A program made the position numbers and the translations under genes. A stretch of 64,000 nucleotides of DNA from contig CM077597.1 of assembly GCA_039654915.1 (NCBI GenBank), positions 81,160,001 to 81,224,000 on the forward strand. Direction: 5' to 3'. The notes under the pieces were generated by a model. The model had not been told where the DNA came from, made no database searches, and worked only from the letters and a program-made list of their open reading frames with translations. Positions 10,218-21,389 of the stretch are shown here, piece by piece. Numbering within the stretch: position 1 is the stretch's first letter; the number at the start of each line of letters is the position of its first letter. This DNA is from Aquilaria yunnanensis. Lineage: Eukaryota > Streptophyta > Magnoliopsida > Malvales > Thymelaeaceae.

Positions 10218-10230
10218 TGGTGGCGACTCC
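10218..10230 (+). other. Primer-binding-site-like sequence after the LTR
   Basis: TGGTGGCGACTCC three bases after the CA end of the LTR resembles the TGGCGACTC-type site (tRNA-Arg) of Tat/Ogre elements. A PBS to the right of an LTR that also has a polypurine tract on its left means it sits between two internal regions; see findings. Confidence 0.45.
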
Positions 10231-10244
10231 AGAAAACCCGACGT

Positions 10245-11325
10245 TGCCACAGAGAGTTTTACCTCCACGAATAATTCAAGAGTACACAAGGCCTTATAAT
10301 CCTTGGTAGCTCTCTTTTCCACTAACTCTCACTAGTTTTCCTAGAGGTTAACTAGAAACCTCACCAACACCTTTTTCCTTACTAGTTTTCCTAAAGACTA
10401 ACTAGAAACCTCACTAATTCAATCTCACCAAATGGTGTTTACAAGGTTACAAGCTCAGTTGAATTACTAGATGTTAGATAGAAAGTGAAGCACAATCTCG
10501 CTTGGTGAATCTCAATTTAAGCATACTTGATTTAACCTTGTTGATGGATTCTCACTTTTAATGGCCAAGAATCTATCCCAAAGTGCTTCTCCATGAATTT
10601 ATGCTTATTTATGAGTGAAAGAGATATTGCAAAGCAGATGGGAAGGTTAGAAAAGCTCCCAAGAAATATAGTAACAATTGCTATCAAATTTGATAGCTTT
10701 TCACTTTTGTCCATCGTTTTCAACTAGTTGGCAATTCTCAGCTTGTTGAAAACTGAGTCTCAGACCAAAAAGTGAAATTTTCTCCAACTTCTAGAATGCT
10801 ATCTAGGTTGTTGTCATATCTATGTGGTGATTTGAGTTGACTTGAATTTAATTTCAATTTTTGAAGATTTTTGGATGATTTTTTTTTCATTTAGATGGCT
10901 TTTCTGGCGATTTGGAGCCTCTTGATGCATTTCTACCTGTTCTTCTTCACTTCTCACAGCTATGGTAGGTTTTGCTTCTAGAATTCAAATGGTTGACTTG
11001 TCTCAACCTGTTACTTTTAGCTCCCTTAGAAGCTAGTATCATCTCGGGTATGAAAATTATTCAATATATCAACTGGATGGGCCTTTCAAACCTGTTGTTT
11101 CTTTGCCTCCCTTAAAACTTAGATTCAGTAACTTCTAAATTTCATCTTCTTAACAAAGCATTGCATTCACAATTCAATTTGCTAATTTTTCATTGTCGTG
11201 AAACACTTCACAACAATATATAAAATTGTCTTATTACCTTAGACAATAAAATAAACACATTAATCATTCACAAATGTTTAGTTATCATCAAAATTATAAG
11301 TTAATTTATTGGAACAAATCCTACA
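10245..11325 (-). mobile_element. Ty1/copia-like LTR (1081 bp)
   Basis: On the - strand it starts TGTAGGATTTG right after a purine run (AAAAAAGGGAGAGAT, + positions 11326-11340) and ends GTGGCA at 10245. The phrase at the junction, a GGGAGAT purine tract next to TGTAGGATTTG, with ATGATGACAAACC beside it, is typical of plant Ty1/copia 3' LTR borders. It directly follows 30 bp of the Tat-like PBS region, as if inserted there. No partner LTR is present. Confidence 0.6.
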
Positions 11326-11960
11326 ATCTCTCCCTTTTTTATGATGACAAACCATTTTTCAAAAACAATACATAATAACAAGAATAAACAAATACTAAAT
11401 CTCAATCTTTCATCAAACATTCTCCAATTTTTCTACTCCCCTTTTTTTGTCATAATAAAAAAGGCATGTAGACCATCAAAATAGTTTATATAAATTCTGA
11501 AACATGGTTACCAAAACATGTGCAAACTCCACCCTAATAAAGGAATACAGATTCTTAGACACTTCCATAAGAAACATGCTCCCTTTACTTCAAGCATATA
11601 AAATATTCATATAAATTCAATCTATTCCACAATCAAAATATAGAGTATAAGCATGCTTCCCCTTTCTCCAACATAAAATTTACAAAACTCCCTATGACTT
11701 TTTACATATATTTTTTTAAGAGTAAAATCAAGACAAATTCACATGAAACGTTTTTTTTTTAATAATTTTATTAAATCAAGATAAAATCACAACAAGCTCT
11801 CAATAATCAATATCTTACCAACATATTTTTTTTCATTTCTTATGCAATAAAATAACAAAATACATATTTTGGGACTCTGGCCATCCCTCCGAGAGGGCGT
11901 GCCAGGTGATGGCCTCTGAAATACTGGGAAAGTTAAAAACATATTTGCAGGAGTAGACTA
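11326..11960 (-). mobile_element. Remnant of the copia internal 3' region, then unassigned sequence up to the terpene synthase
   Basis: AT-rich, no pol motifs. Several CTCCC(TT) tracts (11330, 11445, 11580, 11665) would be purine tracts on the - strand. From about 11870 a GC-richer segment of unknown origin runs into the broken last exon of the terpene synthase. Confidence 0.4.
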
Positions 11961-12635
11961 TTGTCACATAGAAATAGTGCCAAGATATTCTTCATTGATG
12001 TCTTTCCATGCACCTTCCATCAATTTGGAGAGTTCTTCAACTGCTTCATGTTCGGTCACCCCATACTGTTTCATGTAACATTCCACTGCCGAGGGTACAT
12101 GCCCCCTCACTTGCTCAATCTGCAATTAGATTTAGAACCTAATTAGATGTGTGAAAATTGCTGACATTTAATACTATGGGATATTTCTGCTTAAAATTTG
12201 AAGTTGAGGGATTGTGTTTCAATTAGTCAACTTTTACAAAATACCTCATGGACATGATCCGCAAGGTCGTCATAGAGCCTACCAAGCGTTGACGTAGCGA
12301 CGACTATCTTCGGGAAGTTGACAAGCCATTCAAAAGTTGTTTTAGTTACAATTTCCCCCAAAACTCCAGCAAAGGCCACGGTTAATATAGGTGTACAGCC
12401 AGAGGTCACAAGTCCAACTTCCATGTACTCGTCCATGGTGGGTGTATAGTTTTGCTGGAACCATTTAACTTCTCTCATGTAAGCTTTAGCTACCCTTTTC
12501 ACCTGTTTATAGCAAATCATGTTCAAGAAAATGCAGTTCAGTTCAAAAAAGAATATTTATTTTCTAAATTATGTGCATAAATTTTAAAGTTTCATAAGTA
12601 AACGAGGACAAAAAAAAAAAAAAAGGTTGGTTGGG

Positions 12636-13905
12636 TTTGATTCCCGGCGGCACTTTCTTATCGTTTTTATTTTCGTTATTATTTTTTCTAGTTTTTTTTT
12701 GTTTCATCCTTTTTTTTTTTTCTTTAATATCTTTTCTTGGAAATTAAAGGCTCTAAGCAGTTTGAGCCCTTTTAGCAAGCTTAGGAAAATGTCTCATTTT
12801 CTGATTTATTTTTATTTATTTGCTTAATAATTTGGACCATAATTAATAAAAAAAGAACACATAGGAACTGAAAAAACAAAAAAATTTATAAAAAAACAAA
12901 TAACAATATATAAAAAAAACATATAAAAAATGAAAAAGAACAAAAGCAAAAGAACATAAAGGAAATAAAAAAGAGCAAATATATAAAAAAACAACAAAAC
13001 ATAAAAGAACATATAAGAAAAGAAAAAGAATAAAAACAAAAGAACATATATTAACTGAAAAAAATAGATTGATAAAACAATAAAAAACAAAAGAATATAT
13101 AGAAAATGAAAAAGAATAGAAACAAAAAAACATATAGAAACTGAAAAAGAACAGATTTATAAAAGAACAAACAATAAAATATAAAAAAATATATAGAAAA
13201 TGGAAAAAAAATAGAAATAAAAAAAACATATATGAACTGGAAAACAATAGCTATATAAAAGAACAAACAACAATGCAAAAAAGAATATATAGGAAATGAA
13301 AAATAACAAAAACAAAAGAATATATAGGAATTGAAAAAAAACATATTTATAAAATAACAAACATAAAAGAATATATAAGAAATGAAAAAGAATAGAAACA
13401 AAGGAACATATAAAAACTGAAAAAGAACAAAAAAAAAACTTAAAAGAACATATAGAAATTTAAAAAAAAGTAGAAAAAAAAGAACATATGAGAATTTAAA
13501 AAGAACAAATTTATAAAGAATGAGAAAAAAAATAAGGTAACAGGAGAGGAAATAATACAACATAAAAAGATAAATAAAAGAGAGATAGACGCTATAAAGA
13601 ATGGAAATAATACAAGAAAAAAATAAAAAAAAAACCTAAAAAGTGAAAAATAAGATAAAATAAAGAAAAATATACAAAAATAAAAAATGGAAGAAAAAGC
13701 ATGAAAAATGAAATCAAATGTAGGTAAGGAAAAAGAAAAAAAAATGAAAATAAATGTAGAGAAGAGAAAGCGAAAAAAAAAATTAAAACAAAGGAAGAGA
13801 AGCAAAACCGGAAAAAACTAGTGAATAGGCGCCGGGAGGATTTGAACCCGCATTAGTGGACTTGATGAGTGGCGTGTCAACCACTTTGTAAATGTGATAC
13901 TCTAC
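12636..13905. repeat. T-rich (- strand) minisatellite flanked by inverted tRNA B-box-like motifs
   Basis: Within intron 5. From about 12840 to 13560 a degenerate unit of about 35-60 bp recurs, containing AAAGAACATATA, GAAATGAAAAAGAA and ACAAAAGAACA. Flanks carry pol III B-box-like sequences in opposite orientations: GGTTTGATTCCCGGCGGC at about 12637 (+) and GCGGGTTCAAATCCTCC at about 13842-13858 (-), the latter followed by GGCGCC. This could be two SINE-like remnants or one element with expanded interior. Phe-rich frames here reflect base composition. Confidence 0.5.
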
Positions 13906-14203
13906 GGTTTTAAATAGTCCAGTTCGTTTCAAGTAAACTTGGCTACGTTAACACGTTTTCATTGATTGATGTGAACCATTATACCATCATCTGCAATTGG
14001 TTAAACAAAAATCCCCAAAGTTACTCTTATTTACTGTCAAACTTTAGTCTAAATCTTCTCACCCCAAATTGCAAACCCATGCGTCCATAACAGATGGTCT
14101 GTTGGCATCGAATCCTTCCTACTGCGAGCTCACTGGAGCCCTCCTTCGTCACCTGTGGCCCATTTAGCCCTGCCTTCCACTACCTTCATCGCAGAATCTT
14201 TCC

Positions 14204-14386
14204 ATGGCCTATTTAGCCCCCATCTTACGTTCACTTGACTGCACTTCATCAGCACCACTGGCCCTCCTCCATGCACGACTAACCGAGCTCATCCCGACCC
14301 AAACTCAAAGCTCACTGGAAACCCTGTTAAGAACGCTAGTGTCTTTGGCTTTGGAGTTGGTAGAAAACAAAGGTAGATTGTCATGA
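14204..14386 (+). other. Short open frame of normal composition in intron 5 (unrecognised)
   Basis: 60 residues with Leu-rich, soluble-looking composition (HARLTELIPTQTQSSLETLL) in otherwise AT-rich intron sequence. It is antisense to the terpene synthase. It may be a captured or residual exon: AAACAAAGGTAGATT near its end contains a possible splice donor. No family recognised. Confidence 0.25.
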
Positions 14387-15589
14387 GCTCGTGTCGCCAC
14401 TTACAAAGTGCAATGATCACTGATTCCTAGAAAATAAGTGAACCACCCCAGCCCTACTTCTCATATTTCTTGGATCCTGTTTAGGTACCGAGAAACTTTT
14501 TGACTTGGTTTGGTTGTAAATAAGGCCAACTTTAGGGTCCTTTATTCAATTGATTGAAAGGTTTCAACGTGGTAAACCCCACCATGTAAGAATAACGTCT
14601 TAATAGATGTGCATTTACAATAAATTAACTAGTTGTTAGTTAAAACCTATAAGTACAGATTCCGTTAGGGTGGAGTGGTTGCTTGTTTTCTTAAGAAGCT
14701 TGGTCAAAATGAAAATTCTTGAATTCTATAGGGATGATGCACGTTATTAGCTAGATTCATAGAAGACTTATTCCTTAATATATTAGGTTAAACTGAATGT
14801 TAGATTAAATAAAAGTAAATAATACCAGTTGTCCCTAAACTATACCAATATTGCTTAATCGTCTTGAAATTATCAAATGTTGATTAATAGTCCTTAAACC
14901 ATACTAATGTTGCTTAATTTTCTTGTATTCTATCACAACAATTAGCACTACTAAAAAAAAGTCATTTTCCAACGGCCATTTTCAATGGCCTCGTGCTGGA
15001 AAATTGATAATTTCCAACGTGGAGCCGTTGGAAACATGCACGTTGGTAAATGATGCGTTGGAAAAAAAATTCCAACGGCTCAATGATTAATCGTTGGTAT
15101 TTCCAACGGCTTAGCCGTTGGAAATAAGTTGATGGAAATTTCCAACGGGCAATTCTTCATGAAGTTTTTTTGAACAGTGAAACGATTTTCCAACGGTTTG
15201 AGCTGTTGGAACATTGCCAACGGCTTTGGCCGTTGGAAAATTATTTCCTTAAAATAAAAAAAATATATGATTAAATATTATATATTTATTGTTTTAGATT
15301 TAGAAAAATTATATTTTACATTAATTCAAAAAATTGAAATTATTATTACTAAAATTATATTTACATTATTACAAAAATTTAAAAATCACAGAACTAACAT
15401 AAAATCAACCGAATAAAAAAATACAAACAGATCTAACCAAAATAAAAAATAAAGAACTCCGAACAAATATGAACAAGAAATCAAACGTCCGAACGGATCT
15501 AAACAAAAAATCAAAAATAAAAAAATCATAACAAATTGAACCCCAAATCAAAAATGCGAAACAAATCTATACAAAATCAAAACTCATCT

Positions 15590-16330
15590 CTTCTGATCCC
15601 ATCTCTTTCGACCACCGAGGAAGGCGTGGAAGACATGGAGGCGAGGAGGACGTGGAAGAGATCGAGACGGTGGACGATGGAAGGGCTGAGGACGGGCTGC
15701 ACGGACGATGGACTGGCGAAGTCGATGAGCACGGTGGACTGGCGACGCCGATGAGCATGGCGGCTGTGGAGTCCGAAGCGTGCAAAAAGTAGTCGGGGTA
15801 TGAGGCTGATGAGCACGGCGAAGAAGAGAGACACGATGGCGACGACAATGTAGAAGAGAGCCAGAGACAGCGAAGCGGATGAAGACGGCAAGGTGGAAGA
15901 GTGCCAGAGATGGAGATAGGACAACGGCGATGACGAGCCGGAAAACAAGCAGAGACGGAGAGCACGAGAGGAAGGGGAGAGGGAGAGACGGAGACGAGGA
16001 GGATGAGAGGAGGCAGAGATGGAGAGCGCGAGAGGAGGGGGAGAGGCAGAGATGAGGGAGAGACGGAGACAAAGAGGGCGAGAGGAGGTAGAGACAGAGA
16101 ACGCGAGAAGAGGAGGAGAGGCTGAGATGAGGGAGAGACTGAGACGGAGACAAATTGGGTGAGAGGAGGCAAAGACGAAGAACGTGAAAAGAGGGGGAGA
16201 AGCTGAGACGAGGGAGAGGGAGAGACGGAGAGCACGAGAGGAGGGGGAGAGGCTGAGACGAGGGAGAGGCCGAGACGGAGATGAATTAGGCGAGAGAAGG
16301 CAGAGACGGAGAAGGTTGAGGGAGGTGGAA
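15590..16330. repeat. GA-rich degenerate minisatellite inside CACTA C
   Basis: Repeats of GAGAGACGGAGACGAGG, GAGAGGAGGGGGAGAGGC and GAGCACGAGAGGAGG on the + strand, tightening from about 15930 to 16320. Long Ser/Pro/Leu-rich frames on the - strand (around 15567-16235) are shadows of this composition. The GC content differs sharply from the AT-rich rest of the element. Confidence 0.8.
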
Positions 16331-16528
16331 GGGTAAGTGATAGTATTTATAGTTAGGGTTAGTTAGGGTTGGGTTTAGGCTTTTTCAGCCCAGTAGATCA
16401 TTTTTTTTGGGCTGGGAAAAATATTCATATTATCAATATGAATATATATAAATATAAATATCATTATATATATATAATAAACTATATATATAAATGTATT
16501 ACTATTATTATTATTGTTGTTGTTGTTT

Positions 16529-16957
16529 AACAAAATATTTTCAAAATACTTACTTTACTTTGTAAAATTATACAATAAATATGATAAATGTTTTATATAT
16601 GATATACATACATGCAAACATACATATATACATATTAAAAAGAATATTTATAATATAAAATATTTATCTATATTATACTACAATGTTTCTTATATATTAT
16701 GTATATAACATATATATTATACTATAATATAACTTAACCCATATATATTATAACCCAGCCCAAATATTAAAACCCAGCCCATATAATTGATAATTATATT
16801 TATAATTATTTCTTAAGATAAATATATTATATTATAAATATTTATTATAATATGTATGTATATATGTATGCATGTATGTATATCATATATAAAATATTTA
16901 TCATATTTATTGTATAATTTTAGAAAGTAAAGTAAGTATTTTGAAAATATTTTGTTA
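16529..16957. repeat. Inverted repeat with 141-bp arms inside CACTA C
   Basis: Arm 16529-16669 begins AACAAAATATTTTCAAAATA; its imperfect reverse complement is 16817-16957. The spacer is about 147 bp and contains two AACCCAGCCCA motifs. A transcript could fold into a long hairpin. Confidence 0.85.
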
Positions 16958-17279
16958 TATATATATATATATATTATATGTATGGCATATACATCATATA
17001 ACATATGCTTTGTATATGTTATTATGATATGTGTAAAATATGATATGTATTATAATATGTTTAAAATATACTATCTATAAATATAATAATAATGTGTAAG
17101 ATACATATACATATTAATATATACGTGTTATGATAAATATATATTATGATATATTATATAAATAAATAAATATTAATATCAATGTAATACAAATATGCAC
17201 ATATATAAATGTGTGTGTGTGTGTGTATGACATATATAAATCAAAATATTTAAATTTTTTGTTTCCACATTCTTAAAAT

Positions 17280-18120
17280 ATTTCCAATCGTCTAAGCCAT
17301 TGGAAAAATTTTCTACAAAATTTTCCAACGGCCTAGGTCATTGGAAAGATTAGCCAAACATTCACAAAATATTTCCAATGGCTTAGGCCATTGGAAAAAT
17401 TCACAAAAAAAGTTTCCAATGGCCTAGGCCATTAGAGAAATTCACCAAATGTTTCCAACGGCCAAGGCCTAAGCTGTTGGAAAAATTCACCAAATGTTTC
17501 CAACGGCCTTGGTCGTTGGAAACAATAAATAAGAAAAAAGACCGAATGACTTATTCGCTACAAAAGTTAGGCCGTTGGAAAATTAGCCAAACATTCACAA
17601 AATAGCTGTTGGAAAAAATTCACAAAAAAAGTTTCCAACGGCCTAGGCCATTGGAGAAATTCACCAAATGTTTCCAACGGCCTTGGCCGTTGGAAACAAT
17701 AAATAAGAAAAAAGACCGAATGACTTATTCACTACAAAAGTTAGGCCGTTGGAAAATTAGCCAAACATTCACAAAATAGCTGTTGGAAAAAATTCACAAA
17801 AAAAGTTTCCAACGGCCTAGGCCATTGGAGAAATTCACCAAATGTTTCCAATGGCCAAGGCCTAAGCCTAAGCCGTTGGAAAAATTTACCAAATGTTTCC
17901 AACGGCGAAGGCCGTTGGAACAATAAATAAGAAAAAGGACCAAATGACTTACGTAGTTTCCAACAGCTTTGGCCGTTGGAAAATTGTCCATTGGAAATTT
18001 TGCACGCTTCCAACGACCAAGCCATTAGAATTTTTTTTTCACATCTTAAATTTTTTTTTCAGTTTCCAACGACCTTGCAGGTTGGAAATTTCCAACGGAT
18101 TGGCCGTTGGAAAAATGTAT
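17280..18120. repeat. Subterminal repeats of CACTA C, including a large duplicated block
   Basis: Many inverted copies of TTTCCAACGGCC. A block of about 180 bp starting AATAAGAAAAAAGACCGAAT occurs at about 17527 and again at about 17702, followed by a third partial copy near 17927. Confidence 0.85.
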
Positions 18121-18371
18121 TTTTTTAGTAGTGTAAGAATTGACAGAAAAATGACGTGGCATGGAACAATAACGTGGTTACTGATGTAGCGTAGAAAAAT
18201 GACGTTGGCACCACTTTTTCATCTAACTTTAATGGTTTGATGGATAACAGGATGAGATAGCAATAATTAAATAGTTTTAGAACAATTGGTGCAACACCTA
18301 ATAGTTTTGGGACGATTAAGCAATATGGGATATAGTATAGGGACAACTGGTGACATTTACCTATTAAATAA

Positions 18372-19144
18372 TTTATTCAAATAAAAATCTAACAAAACCA
18401 ACCCTAACCACCACCCTTCTCTCTCTTTCCAAAAGTCCCTCTAACTTGGCCTAATTGGCCGAATCCGAATGGTTTCTTAGCTAGACTTGTCCATCTCTTT
18501 TTAATTTTTATGTTATTTTTCCAAGTAATTGACTTTATCAATGAAGCTCTCTTAATTTTTTACTTTTGTCAAATCTAGTTTTCTTCTCCCTAATAGAGAA
18601 CGTAGGGATGTTGTAGATTGAAGAGGCGGCAAAAGAGAGTTCTTTTCAATGTGGTTGGCCGATCTATTTTCTCATAATGGATCAAGAATTAGCATTTATT
18701 AGCCCAACCGTTATGATATGCTTGTGTCCCTTATTTTTTTTTTATATTATAGGTTCAAATACTAGGTATATCCATGTATTTTCTACAGTTTTTTTTTGTG
18801 TAATACTGTATCACAAGAACCCTATGTATATTATCTTTGTGAGGTTCAGCGTTTATATCCTATTAGTAGATGTTGTATAACTTACAATTATGGGAAAAAA
18901 ACTTTATAGAAAAATAATCTATTTAACATGCATTTGAAATCTCTAATTAAATTCGAAAAAGAAAATGTACCATCTGATGAAGACATTTTGTAAGAAGTTT
19001 CAACGACTTAATTAATATTTCTTGGAGAAGCAAAATGAAATTTACAAATCGAACTGAAATAAAAACTTTGGTGCATACTAGATAAAGAATTGTAGAGTGA
19101 TGTAACAACAGAAAAGTTACTGCTCATAATTAATTAAAAATCAC
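18372..19144. other. Rest of terpene synthase intron 5; nothing further seen
   Basis: AT-rich intron sequence without motif or repeat support. Confidence 0.6.
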
Positions 19145-21389
19145 CTCTTCTTTAGCATACTGAACTTTGTATAACTTTCCTTCTGCAGCAATTTCATCTT
19201 CAATTTCGTTGTACAAACCCAAGAGTGCTCTGTAGAAATTTTTGATGTAGCCTGGTAGTTGATTCGCCACATCGGGATCCCACCTTTGGAAAAGAAAAAA
19301 AAATCACAATTTATTATTTTCTACCTTGTTATAGGGTTTTGAAAATTAAAAAAAAATAAACAAATTGTTTTATTGGCTAAAATAAAAGATTTTTATCTTA
19401 TTTACCGCTGAATTGCCTCAGTTAGAAGCTTGAGCTCCCAGGTGTACCATAAGCGTCATATATGTCATCCTGGATAGATGCCATAGCAATAGCTTCCCTT
19501 AATATTGCCCTGCCCAAGGCATACTGAGGCTCAAAATATATTTGCATCATACAAAAGTATACTTCCACCATTCTGTACCTTGCAAATGGGAAATTGGTTT
19601 TAACATCCAATTCTTTCCACCATCTGTATAGAAATTAAATCAAATATTATTAAATCATATGTTACATATATGTGTGACACTTGAATCCACAGCAATTCAT
19701 TGACTACTAAATATGTAAATGTTGCAGAATTTTGGAATGGCTTAGGATAGAATCTATTATAATCCTTTTTCGGACAAATAATGAAGTATGTATAAGTTTT
19801 TCAAGAATTGTATATATCCTACAAACTTTGAGTTGCTTTGCCTAATTTTCTCTAGCAGGGAAGTTCATTTAATTTTAATGTATAACAGATAACTATACTA
19901 TACACATTCTCACCTTGATATTTGGCTGAGCTCCTTTTGGTACTACTTTTGTAAGATATTAAAATCCAATTTTGAAAATTTCAAAACCCGTGGGTTGTGT
20001 GAAGGCTTCTCTTGATACATAGAGATGTAGAACCTTGCCACAAGCCGTGGTATGGTCCTCTGGATGGGAAACCTCAAAGCATGATTGATTTGTCTTGTAA
20101 GTAGCATACTTGCATTATTCAATGCGATGGATTTGAGTTGAGCAACACTAAAAGTGAATGCTTTCTCTAGAATATCTTCTCCATGAATCCTTAAGTGTGT
20201 GGCTTCGTAGAGGCTTAGTAGTCCTTCTCCGTCTTCCGTAAGGGATTGCTTAAAGTTTCCCTCATCATCTTTGAAGCTGTTAAACATTTCTTTTTCATTG
20301 ACAAATATTATTAGATCAAGAAGTAAAATATCATAAACATTGAAAAAGAATGATTAAAAAAAAAGGGAAGGCCAAAGTAGCATATATACCACTCGAAACT
20401 TTGTAGCCCTGTTGCCTTAGTAACCTAAAGCAAAGTGAGATTTGGTGAAGATCATCAGCATTGTCCTTAACAAATGCATCAAGATTGCGGTGCATTCTCT
20501 CCAATAACTCCTTGATCTCCTCCTCAAAATGATAAGAGACGCCCAACCTTTCTATTGTATCAACCAAGTCCATATTCTTTGAAGGATCTTCAATGCCTGC
20601 AATTATCATCTTCCTCACCTCTTGCTTGAGCTTTTCATGCTCCAATATTTCACTTTCATTAGCCTGCAAGATTCATAAAAATGCCAACTTACAATTGAAA
20701 AATTTCACTAATTTGTACGTTGGAGTAAGTAAATTGGAACTTTTGCTCATACCGAAGCATTAGGCGAGGGGGCAAGGAAGCGGTCACCCCAGATATCGGG
20801 ATGAAAATTAGCCAACCGACGAGGTTGGTCGTCTTGAGTCACAGCCCTGGCACGAACTCGATTTCGAACTACAACTGATGTTGTTCCAAGAACCGAATCT
20901 CGGAAGCAAGACCTGTTGCTTGCAGCACCAGCGCGCTGGGGAACTGGAAATGCTGCGGGTGCTGCTGCTGGAAGAAGAGCTTGGAAGCAATTCAAAGACA
21001 TATGTGTTTAGCTCCTTCAAGTTTGCTGGTGCATGTGTTTAGGGTCGTAGGTAGCATGTGTGGGGGCATTTATTAGCGCAAACTTTACCTCTAGTTACTA
21101 ACCAAATTATCAAACCGGTCCCTAAAAGAAGCCACTTGCTGGACTGCTTAGTTACGTTGGGTCTCACAGACTAGACTACACTAGCACTGCGGGTACCATA
21201 GGAGCAAAACAAATGTATATTTCAAGTGATTTTTGTGTAATGCATTGATGATTTAATCTGGAGTAACGTTTGATTTTGAAGACGCCTTTTGTAAGCTGAG
21301 AACTTTTAGGGCTCATTTTACTAAATGTAAACATTTTATGAGTATTATGGTATTTCTCCAAAAAATAATGGTTTTGGTCTCCTCCAATC

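Larger units (their letters stand above)
14946..18133. mobile_element. Non-autonomous CACTA element C (3188 bp)
   Basis: Starts CACTACTAAAAAAAAG and ends TTTTTTAGTAGTG. Flanking trinucleotides are TAG (left) and TAA (right), a one-mismatch 3-bp target duplication. Subterminal arrays of TTTCCAACGGCC and its complement GGCCGTTGGAAA fill about 14960-15240 and 17280-18120. No transposase fragment is visible. The interior holds a purine-rich minisatellite and a long inverted repeat. TIRs and subterminal motif are related to CACTA A and B, which could have supplied transposase. Confidence 0.85.
14813..18362. mobile_element. Mutator-like MITE, interrupted by a CACTA element
   Basis: Outer inverted repeats: the left end AAGTAAATAATACCAGTTG continues GTCCCTA, and the right end in reverse complement reads AGGTAAATGTCACCAGTTG then GTCCCTA. 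Both are flanked by the 9-bp direct repeat ATTAAATAA (14804-14812 and 18363-18371), the target duplication size of Mutator-like elements. Without the CACTA insert about 360 bp remain, with no coding potential. Confidence 0.7.
11964..21001 (-). pseudogene. Terpene synthase pseudogene (TPS-a-like, seven exons)
   Basis: Exons on the - strand by GT/AG sites: 21001-20753, 20663-20390, 20289-19914, 19623-19406, 19283-19145, 12502-12245, 12119-11964. Sizes (274, 376, 218, 139 nt for exons 2-5) match the TPS-a pattern. Exon 1 has RRLANFHPDIW, the RRx8W motif, behind about 60 residues that look like a transit peptide, unusual for cytosolic sesquiterpene synthases. Exon 4 has DDIYDAYGT, the Mg2+-binding DDxxD site. 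Lesions: a TAG in exon 3 (after NILQK, about 19946); exon 4 is one base short of the usual 219, with the frame lost right after DDIYDAYGT (about 19440); exon 6 ends LYDDLADHVHE, with Asp where the NSE/DTE motif needs Ser/Thr; exon 7 stops at 11964, about 45 codons early. Original product would be a mono- or sesquiterpene; which one cannot be told. Confidence 0.9.

Noticed and set aside
12824..13805. Long Phe/Tyr-rich frames that look like membrane proteins
   Set aside because: Translations of the T-rich minisatellite, open in all frames of one strand.
13830..13905. Possible tRNA gene on the - strand
   Set aside because: A B-box-like GGGTTCAAATCC and a D-arm-like stretch are present, but I could not build a complete cloverleaf with acceptor stem; treated as tRNA-derived remnant.
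14204..14386. Candidate independent gene in intron 5
   Set aside because: Kept only as a weak feature: 60 codons, no recognised family, no clear promoter or partner exon.
15567..16235. 222-residue Ser/Pro/Leu-rich frame
   Set aside because: Complement of a GA minisatellite; three overlapping frames are open, so it is composition.
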